Source: CAYSHJ01 sp964589725
GTDB taxonomy: Bacteria > Planctomycetota > Planctomycetia > Planctomycetales > Planctomycetaceae
DNA length: 10,357 nucleotides
Assembly: GCA_964589725.1 (NCBI GenBank)
Contig: CAZPUJ010000198.1
Span: 1 to 10,357 of the forward strand
Direction of reading: 5' to 3'
Shown: positions 1 to 4,736 of the stretch, in pieces
Layout of the letters: each line of letters opens with the position of its first letter
How positions within the stretch are numbered: position 1 is the stretch's first letter
Notes under the pieces: model-generated
The model's input: only the letters and a program-made list of their open reading frames with translations
Told to the model about the DNA's origin: nothing
Database searches by the model: none
Made by a program: the position numbers and the translations under genes

Positions 1-63
1 GACGTGCGCGTTCGAGCCAGCGGAAGTTTTGGCGGCGGCAGCAGGCGGTTTCTTCTTGGCCAC
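1..63 (-). CDS. N-terminus of an unidentified protein (partial)
   Basis: An open frame runs off the left edge on the minus strand. From the GTG at 63 it reads (M)AKKKPPAAAAKTSAGSNAHV, a Lys-rich then Ala-rich opening typical of a flexible protein N-terminus. A GGAG lies at 78-75, 11 bases before this GTG. It is only 2 bases before another in-frame GTG at 72, which is too close to serve that start. The same frame is open back to the apgM stop at 259-261, so an ATG at 147 (MVACERDTELILTRRKQF...) is an alternative start, but I see no ribosome binding site before it. The gene is co-directional with apgM and begins 111-195 bases after its stop, so it may share its transcript. Too little is visible to name a function. 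Confidence 0.4.
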   Translation of the reverse strand, partial: MAKKKPPAAAAKTSAGSNAHV

Positions 64-258
64 GAGCGACACGTCTCCAATCGCAGATTGCTCAAATTGC
101 TTCCGTCTCGTCAAAATCAGCTCAGTGTCCCTTTCGCAAGCAACCATCGCGCACGAGGGATTGTCGTGACCGCGAGCAGATTCGCAAGAAAGCCAGCCCA
201 CGAATCGAACCTCTGCGGCAGTGTCATGCACGTCTGTCGCATTGCAACCGACTGTGTT

Positions 259-1554
259 TCACGCTCCGAACTTGTCGAGTCGCCCCGCATGAGCCAGCGC
301 GAAACCCATGAGGTACTTTGCCGGAAACTGACCAAGGCCACCTTTCAAGCAGTCGCGTTCGCCAAACTTTTCGCAGAGGTCGGGGCGGCAGCGTTCTTCG
401 GCCGAGAGCAGGACCGGGACCGGGTGCCAACTGTGTGACTTCATCTTGCTCGGCGTGCTGTGGTCACCAGTGACGATCAGCACGTCGGGCTTCAGCGCGA
501 TAATACGCGGGATCGCCGCGTCAAGGTCTTCGATCCGTTTAACCTTCTCGGTGAAGTTGCCGTCCTCGCCCGTTGAGTCGGTGTACTTGAAGTGGATGAA
601 GAAGAAGTCGTAGTCGCTCCAGGTTTGTTCCAGCCGAGCCATTTGATCGGAGAGCGTCTGCCCGGCATCGAGCACATTCATGCTGACCAGTCGCGCGAGG
701 CCGCGGTACATCGGATAGACGGCGATCGCTCCAGCCTTCAAGCCGTAGACCTCTTCAAACGTCGGGATCGGCGGTTTCTTGTCGATGCCGCGCATCGTCA
801 ACAGATTCGCCGGGTAATCGCCTTTTAGAATGACGGCCGCTTGCCTGATGAATTCCTTCAGCACTTCGGCCGTGTGCTGCGATGACACAATCCCGCGCAC
901 GACATCCCCCCTCGCGTGGTCAAAGTCGCGCGGGACGTGATCTAGCTGTTCCGGCTGTTTGGTGCGTACACGCGGTTCCAGTGGCGGGACTCCGAGTTTC
1001 TGTGGGTCAGTGTCCTCAACCTCACCGCCGAGTCCTTCGGCTCCTTCGGCTCGCAGCACGATCACCAGCCGATATTCCTTCACATGCCGCACGAAGATTT
1101 GCACGCCGGGAATCTTGATGCTGGCGTCGAGCTTTTCGCACAGCTTCATGGCGATGTCGCTGGCGACGCGACCGGCGCGGCGGTCGGTGATCTTGCCGCT
1201 CTCGTCCACCGTGCAGAAGTTGCCTCGGATCGCCACGTCGTGCGGGCCGAGTTCAAAGTCGATGCCCAAGGCTTCCAGCACTCCCCGACCGATCTGGTAC
1301 TGCAACGGATCGTAACCGAACAGACCGAGATGTCCCGGCCCGCTCCCCGGCGTAATTCCCGGCAGCACCGGAGTGCTCAGCCCCAATGTGCCTCGTTTCG
1401 CGAGCGCGTTCAAGTTCGGAGTTTTCGCGGTTTCCAGTTCCGTCAATCCCTCGGGCGTCAGCGGCAGTCCGCCCAGCCCGTCGGCGACGAGCAACACAAT
1501 CTTCGAGCCATTGTTCGTGTTCAGCTTGCGAGTCAGGTCGTGTAGGTCAGGCAT
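259..1554 (-). CDS. apgM: 2,3-bisphosphoglycerate-independent phosphoglycerate mutase, archaeal (ApgM) type
   Basis: The 431-residue product matches the archaeal-type cofactor-independent phosphoglycerate mutase of the alkaline phosphatase superfamily, of about the usual length. It interconverts 3- and 2-phosphoglycerate in cytosolic glycolysis and gluconeogenesis. Visible landmarks are VADGLGG with D25 (metal ligand), PGSGPGHLGLFGYDP with the catalytic Ser at S71, IGRGVLEALG at 88-97, the RRAGR stretch near 125-129, HFKYTDSTGEDGN with D326, TGDHSTPSK with D364 and H365, and HSWHPVP with H374/H377. One position is odd: families usually show Asp-x-x-x-His at the D326 segment, but residue 330 is Glu here. 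The start is the ATG at 1554; the ribosome binding site is weak (a GAG about 11 bases upstream). The gene follows the M50-like gene on the same strand across a 164-base gap holding a repeat element. Family call is firm; activity is inferred. Confidence 0.95.
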   Translation of the reverse strand: MPDLHDLTRKLNTNNGSKIVLLVADGLGGLPLTPEGLTELETAKTPNLNALAKRGTLGLSTPVLPGITPGSGPGHLGLFGYDPLQYQIGRGVLEALGIDFELGPHDVAIRGNFCTVDESGKITDRRAGRVASDIAMKLCEKLDASIKIPGVQIFVRHVKEYRLVIVLRAEGAEGLGGEVEDTDPQKLGVPPLEPRVRTKQPEQLDHVPRDFDHARGDVVRGIVSSQHTAEVLKEFIRQAAVILKGDYPANLLTMRGIDKKPPIPTFEEVYGLKAGAIAVYPMYRGLARLVSMNVLDAGQTLSDQMARLEQTWSDYDFFFIHFKYTDSTGEDGNFTEKVKRIEDLDAAIPRIIALKPDVLIVTGDHSTPSKMKSHSWHPVPVLLSAEERCRPDLCEKFGERDCLKGGLGQFPAKYLMGFALAHAGRLDKFGA

Positions 1555-1587
1555 GTTTTAGAAATCTCAAATTACCCCTCAAACAGG

Positions 1588-1706
1588 CGACCCCACTGGG
1601 CTTGCCCCAGTGGTTTAAGGGACTTTGCACTACTGAGCGGTTCGATTATCGTGACGCCGAGTGGTGCAGAATCCCGCGAGCCACCGAGGCAAGCTCGGTG
1701 GGGGCG
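1588..1706. repeat. Nested inverted-repeat element between the protease gene and apgM
   Basis: Two 51-base arms (1588-1638 and 1656-1706) are inverted copies of each other, with 37 of 51 positions identical in an ungapped hand alignment, around a 17-base loop. Each arm contains its own hairpin: CCACTGGG-CTTG-CCCCAGTGG in the left arm and CCACCGAG-GCAAG-CTCGGTGG in the right. The centre of the structure pairs TTTGCACTACT with AGTGGTGCAGA. No open frame of note lies in it, so it looks like a non-autonomous palindromic repeat. It ends 12 bases past the stop of the protease gene and may act as a terminator or RNA-stabilising structure before apgM; that role is inferred. Confidence 0.75.
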
Positions 1707-1718
1707 CTTGTTCGAGGA

Positions 1719-2291
1719 TTAGGGTGACGAAGAAAGGCACAATTCGGCGAGAACGGTAAGAAATAGCAGTGTGGCCGACAAGTAAGCCGCTGGGCGATTC
1801 ACGTTCCCGTTCGCAGGCCCCAGTCCGAAATGCGAGCCCAGTCGATTCCACAAGACGAATCCAAGAGGTACCGTCACCACGCCGAAGATCCAGAGTTCCC
1901 AGGGCCGGCTGCCGTGACGCAGCATTTCACCCGCGTCACCGATGCCCTCGATTGTGCCGCATCCGATGTAGGCTCCATTGGCGACGAGGCAGAAACCTGC
2001 GAAAAACCGCACGAGGTACTTTCCTGGCAGCTTGGCGAGCGTGGACAGTCCTAACGCCGCCAACGGCAACAAGACACCGACGGCAGGACCAGCCCACACG
2101 ACCACCAACGGATGTTGATTGTTGCTGACGTCGGTGCGAGAGATCGCGAGCGGATGGAGAACGACTCGATCGACGGTCGCTCCGGTCAACGCCGCGCCGA
2201 CGACGTGCCCCAGTTCGTGAACGGTCATCATGGCCAGCCACGAGAACGCGGGGAAGCTGAAGATCAACAAACACTGGTGAAAGCGGCGCAT
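1719..2291 (-). CDS. Small M50-like integral membrane metalloprotease
   Basis: From the ATG at 2291 the product is 190 residues. A hydrophobic N-terminal segment (about 7-23) runs directly into the zinc-binding motif HELGH at 25-29, as in site-2-protease (M50) family membrane proteases, where the HExxH sits within a membrane helix. Further hydrophobic segments follow: VVVWAGPAVGVLLPLAALG, the FAGFCLVANGAYIGCG stretch, WIFGVVTVPLGFVLW and a C-terminal helix. The WAGPA stretch resembles the second conserved M50 region. A possible third zinc ligand is the Asp in GIGDAGEM, but this does not match the classic NxxPxxxLDG motif. No PDZ or CBS domain is present. The frame extends upstream to 2459 but would then overlap the divergent glycosyltransferase gene, so the internal ATG, 39 bases from that gene's start, is preferred; its ribosome binding site (GAG, spacing 6) is weak. 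Substrate unknown. Confidence 0.72.
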   Translation of the reverse strand: MRRFHQCLLIFSFPAFSWLAMMTVHELGHVVGAALTGATVDRVVLHPLAISRTDVSNNQHPLVVVWAGPAVGVLLPLAALGLSTLAKLPGKYLVRFFAGFCLVANGAYIGCGTIEGIGDAGEMLRHGSRPWELWIFGVVTVPLGFVLWNRLGSHFGLGPANGNVNRPAAYLSATLLFLTVLAELCLSSSP

Positions 2292-2330
2292 GATTCTCGG
2301 TCGGAAGGTCAGTTCATTCTCGGAAAGCTC

Positions 2331-3704
2331 ATGAGGGTTGCAACCTTGCACACGGCGATTGAGTTTTGTGGCTGGTTGGTGTTCGCGATCTGGGCGGTGG
2401 TTTCCGGAATTCCTTCGCTGTGGATGATCGGCCGCACGCTGCGGCGGAAAAGCGAGCAAGTGCTTGAGCCGACCGAATGGCCGTTCGTGTCGGCGGTTGT
2501 GCCGGCGCGGGACGAAAGAGACAAGATCGAAGCGGGGTTGAGGTCTCTGCTCGCATCGGACTATCCGAGGCTGGAAGTCATCGCGATCGACGATCGTTCG
2601 AATGACGAGACCGGAGCGGTGATGGATCGGCTCTATGCCGAGTGCGCCATTAATTCCCCTCTCCCCCTGGGAGAGGGTGGCCGCAGGCTGGGTGAGGGAG
2701 CCGATTTGCCGTCGGCGCGAGATTTGGACAAGTCGCCTGCGAATCCGTCGTGCTCGGTTCCGCTCACAGCGTCAACTGGTGATTGTGTCCCTCACCCTAA
2801 CCCTCTCCCTGGGGGAGAGGGGATCGGACGGGACGATGACGACAAGCCTCGGTTGCGAGTGATTCATGTCACCGAACTGCCCGACGGATGGCTCGGCAAA
2901 AATCATGCGTTACAGGTCGGCTTCCAGAAGGCGCATGGCGAGTGGCTGCTGTTTTCCGACGGGGATGTCGTTCACGATCCGCAAACGCTGCGGCAGGCGA
3001 TGCGGTTCGCGATCGGTCGCGGGCTTGACCATTTGCCGCTGTATCCCAATATCGCGGCTGAAGGGATTCTTGAGGCCGCGTTCGTCGCCTGTTTCGGCTT
3101 GATCTTTGCGGCCGGGACGCAACCGTGGTTGATTCCGTCGCGGCTGCCTTGGTTCTACGCGGGCGTCGGTGCGTACAACCTGGTGCGGCGGTCGGCGCTC
3201 GAACGAGCGAACGGTTTCGAACCGATTCGGCTCGACGTGATGGATGACGTGAAGCTCGGCAAGTTGCTGAAACGAACCGGCTCGAAGTGCGAAGTCCTGC
3301 GCGCGGGCGAGGCGTTGCACATTCGTTGGCAGCAATCGACGTGGGCCTGCATCACCGGCTTGGAGAAGAACGCTTTCGCGTCCGCTAATTACTCGCTGCC
3401 GCAATTGCTGTGGATGATGACCGTCACGACGATCGTGATCTGCGGCCCCATCGTGGGAATGATCTTTGCCGGAGACGCGCGCATCGGCTACGTGGCCGCC
3501 GCCGTGTTGTCGCACGCCTTGTATGGCTTTACGGCGAGCCTGTTCGGTCATTCGTTCTGGCTGTTCCCATTGCTGGTGCCGTCGGGCTTGGCGTTCGTCT
3601 TCGCGTTTCTGCGCTCCGGCTGGATCACTCTTCGGCAAGGCGGCGTGCGCTGGCGCGACACGTTTTATCCGTTGGACCTGCTGCGTCGGCAGGTGTATCG
3701 GTGA
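2331..3704 (+). CDS. Membrane glycosyltransferase, family 2, with a repeat-derived insert
   Basis: The product is 457 residues from the ATG at 2331 (GGAAAG 4 bases upstream). The frame is open back to 2112, but that would overlap the divergent protease gene. An N-terminal membrane segment (about 12-34) is followed by a GT-A catalytic domain: VVPARDE (56-62), the nucleotide-binding IAIDDRSNDETG (84-95), GWLGKNHAL (186-194), the metal-binding FSDGDV (208-213, DxD at D210/D212) and MDDVKLGK (304-311) with the likely catalytic acidic pair. Two or three C-terminal membrane helices follow (about 359-379, 383-402, 408-427). The layout recalls hopanoid-associated HpnB or carotenoid-type glycosyltransferases, which add sugars to lipids at the cytoplasmic membrane; the acceptor cannot be told from sequence. 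Residues about 107-168 are not typical of the family. They are translated from a palindromic repeat element, and lie in the linker between the first sugar-nucleotide motif and the strand RLRVIHV. The frame is unbroken, so the enzyme may still work. Confidence 0.85.
   Translation: MRVATLHTAIEFCGWLVFAIWAVVSGIPSLWMIGRTLRRKSEQVLEPTEWPFVSAVVPARDERDKIEAGLRSLLASDYPRLEVIAIDDRSNDETGAVMDRLYAECAINSPLPLGEGGRRLGEGADLPSARDLDKSPANPSCSVPLTASTGDCVPHPNPLPGGEGIGRDDDDKPRLRVIHVTELPDGWLGKNHALQVGFQKAHGEWLLFSDGDVVHDPQTLRQAMRFAIGRGLDHLPLYPNIAAEGILEAAFVACFGLIFAAGTQPWLIPSRLPWFYAGVGAYNLVRRSALERANGFEPIRLDVMDDVKLGKLLKRTGSKCEVLRAGEALHIRWQQSTWACITGLEKNAFASANYSLPQLLWMMTVTTIVICGPIVGMIFAGDARIGYVAAAVLSHALYGFTASLFGHSFWLFPLLVPSGLAFVFAFLRSGWITLRQGGVRWRDTFYPLDLLRRQVYR
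2656..2822. repeat. Inverted-repeat (MITE-like) element inside the glycosyltransferase gene
   Basis: The left arm (2656-2698) and right arm (2789-2822) are inverted copies. The reverse complement of the left arm and the right arm share CCCTCACCC and then CCCTCTCCC(A/T)GGGGGAGAGGGG, differing mainly by a 12- versus 3-base spacer between the two blocks. They flank a core of about 90 bases. Each arm also folds on itself (CCCTCTCCC facing GGGAGAGGG). In the gene's frame the arms read SPLPLGEGGRRLGEG and PHPNPLPGGEG, low-complexity peptides characteristic of such translated repeats. I see no transposase and no clear target-site duplication. Boundaries are set by the arms and could be a few bases wider. 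Confidence 0.85.
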
Positions 3705-3723
3705 CGTGTGACAGTGCGGAGTA

Positions 3724-3853
3724 ATACCTCGCACGGCCAAGAATGAGACAGGCGAGCGGGGCGGCGTCAGCCCCGCGGTCCTGCGGCGAATGCACCGGGG
3801 GGCTGACGCCGCCCCGCTCGCCAGAATGTCTCACGGATGGCCGTGCGAGGTAT
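3724..3853. repeat. 130-bp long inverted repeat in the convergent intergenic gap
   Basis: The outer arms, 15 bases each (3724-3738 and 3839-3853), are perfect inverted copies of ATACCTCGCACGGCC. Inner 24-base arms (3751-3774 and 3799-3822), beginning GGCGAGCGGGGCGGCG, are also perfect. Between outer and inner arms the pairing is partial (TGAGACA facing TGTCTCA) with a few unpaired bases. A 24-base loop (3775-3798) closes the structure. The element lies 19 bases after the glycosyltransferase stop and 16 bases from the convergent DUF1854 stop, nearly filling the gap. It looks like a mobile palindromic repeat. In this place it would act as a strong transcription barrier in both directions, although it has no U-tract of the classic intrinsic type. 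Confidence 0.85.
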
Positions 3854-3869
3854 AAAAGACCCCGTCGAT

Positions 3870-4358
3870 TCATGACAGATACCGCGCGAGCAGCTTGCGA
3901 CTGTGCGAATCGAGCCGCTTTGCATCGGGAACCAAATAGCGCAGTCCGTGTGAATCGAGGATTAGGGCCTTGTCCGATCCCAACTTGCGGACGTGTTCAT
4001 CGCTATTGAGCACAAAACTCGTCGGGCCACGATCGGTTTCGACGCGCCATTCGCACGGCTCGGCGAGCGACGAAATGCTGACGATTCGCTGAATCACCGG
4101 CACGAACTCGCGGCGAATCAGCTCGGCCTGTAAGAGGTCACGCTGCTCAGCGGGCAGTTCCTTCAGATCGCGCACCTGCGCGACTTCGCGGCCGGTCGGA
4201 TCGCACAGCGAAATCCAATGGTCCGGGTCCGAGATCGGAAACGCGCGAATCGGTTCGAGGTTGTCCTGCCGCCGTCCGTGCAAGTCGGTCACGATCAAGC
4301 GGCCGGAGTTGTCGCGATCAATACAGAAAGTCGAGAAGGTGGTAGAAGCGTTCGACAT
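3870..4358 (-). CDS. DUF1854 family protein associated with cyanophycin metabolism
   Basis: The 162-residue soluble protein shows the DUF1854 pattern: an N-terminal strand-rich part (DRDNSGRLIVTDLHGRR), VxPIRAFPISDP around 36-45, ISLCDPTGREVAQV at 49-62, a helical stretch with ELIRREFVPVIQRI (79-92), then WRVETDRG at 104-111 and a C-terminal LDSHGLRYLVPDAKRLDSHS. It has no signal peptide or membrane segment, and its length is normal for the family. Members are regularly found beside cphA and a particular ABC transporter, and carry the label cyanophycin metabolism-associated; their biochemical role is unknown. Here it is the last gene of the minus-strand operon after the ABC transporter and a barstar gene, separated from the latter by 72 bases. 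The start is the ATG at 4358; no strong ribosome binding site is evident. A role as accessory or regulator of the transporter is inference. Confidence 0.88.
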   Translation of the reverse strand: MSNASTTFSTFCIDRDNSGRLIVTDLHGRRQDNLEPIRAFPISDPDHWISLCDPTGREVAQVRDLKELPAEQRDLLQAELIRREFVPVIQRIVSISSLAEPCEWRVETDRGPTSFVLNSDEHVRKLGSDKALILDSHGLRYLVPDAKRLDSHSRKLLARYLS

Positions 4359-4430
4359 TCCGATGCATGGCCTTCAGCGAAAAAGGGTTTGTCAGTGAGC
4401 CAAACAGGCGATTAGAGATTGTGGCGCCAC

Positions 4431-4736
4431 TCAAGCGAATTCAACATCGGAGGCACATGTCGGAAACTCTAGGTTCATATCTTCAAGGCAATTTCGCAAC
4501 AAACGAGAATCCTCCGGCAAACGAGATTCGAGAGTTGACCATCCTCGCAATCGCAATCGTTGGGGCATCTCAATAAGTCCAGTGATGGCGTCCCAAAGCG
4601 CGTCCCAGTTGTTCCCGTAGAAGTTCGGAAATTCCAAGGCTGTTGCCAATGCACAGTGGAGTTCGAATGGGCTTGTGACCTCAGACCCGTCAATCTCGAC
4701 CAACAACTTTCGCTCGTCCGTTTCGTGATCGTTCAT
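4431..4736 (-). CDS. Barstar family (barnase inhibitor-like) protein
   Basis: The 101-residue product has the barstar fold signature. It opens with a strand and helix (LLVEIDGSEVTSPFELHCALATAL, 11-34), followed by FPNFYGNNWDALWDAITGLIE (36-56), which parallels the LPEYYGENLDALWDCLTG region of Bacillus barstar. The two acidic residues that bind the RNase active site there (D35, D39) correspond to D45 and D49. The Tyr at barstar position 29 corresponds to F39. Barstars are cytosolic inhibitors of secreted RNases; lone members without a barnase gene are common and of unknown target. No RNase gene is visible in the window. The start codon overlaps the ABC transporter stop (ATGA at 4736-4733), suggesting translational coupling. 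GC content is about 51% by hand count of 4441-4740, against 67-70% in sampled lines of both flanking genes, which suggests acquisition from elsewhere. Confidence 0.88.
   Translation of the reverse strand: MNDHETDERKLLVEIDGSEVTSPFELHCALATALEFPNFYGNNWDALWDAITGLIEMPQRLRLRGWSTLESRLPEDSRLLRNCLEDMNLEFPTCASDVEFA

Noticed and set aside
4..438. Plus-strand open frame of 144 codons at the left edge
   Set aside because: It overlaps the 3' end of apgM on the opposite strand, has no recognisable domain, and its composition is that of a high-GC antisense shadow.
2112..2330. Upstream extension of the glycosyltransferase frame
   Set aside because: The extra 73 residues would overlap the 5' half of the divergent protease gene and read as low-quality sequence; the membrane segment and ribosome binding site fit the ATG at 2331.
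2910..3740. Minus-strand open frame of 276 codons
   Set aside because: It lies antisense to the catalytic and membrane part of the glycosyltransferase, and its product is rich in Arg, Gln, His and Pro with no domain.
2656..3853. CRISPR array suggested by repeated GC-rich blocks
   Set aside because: The blocks are inverted pairs rather than regularly spaced direct repeats, spacing is irregular, and no cas gene is present.
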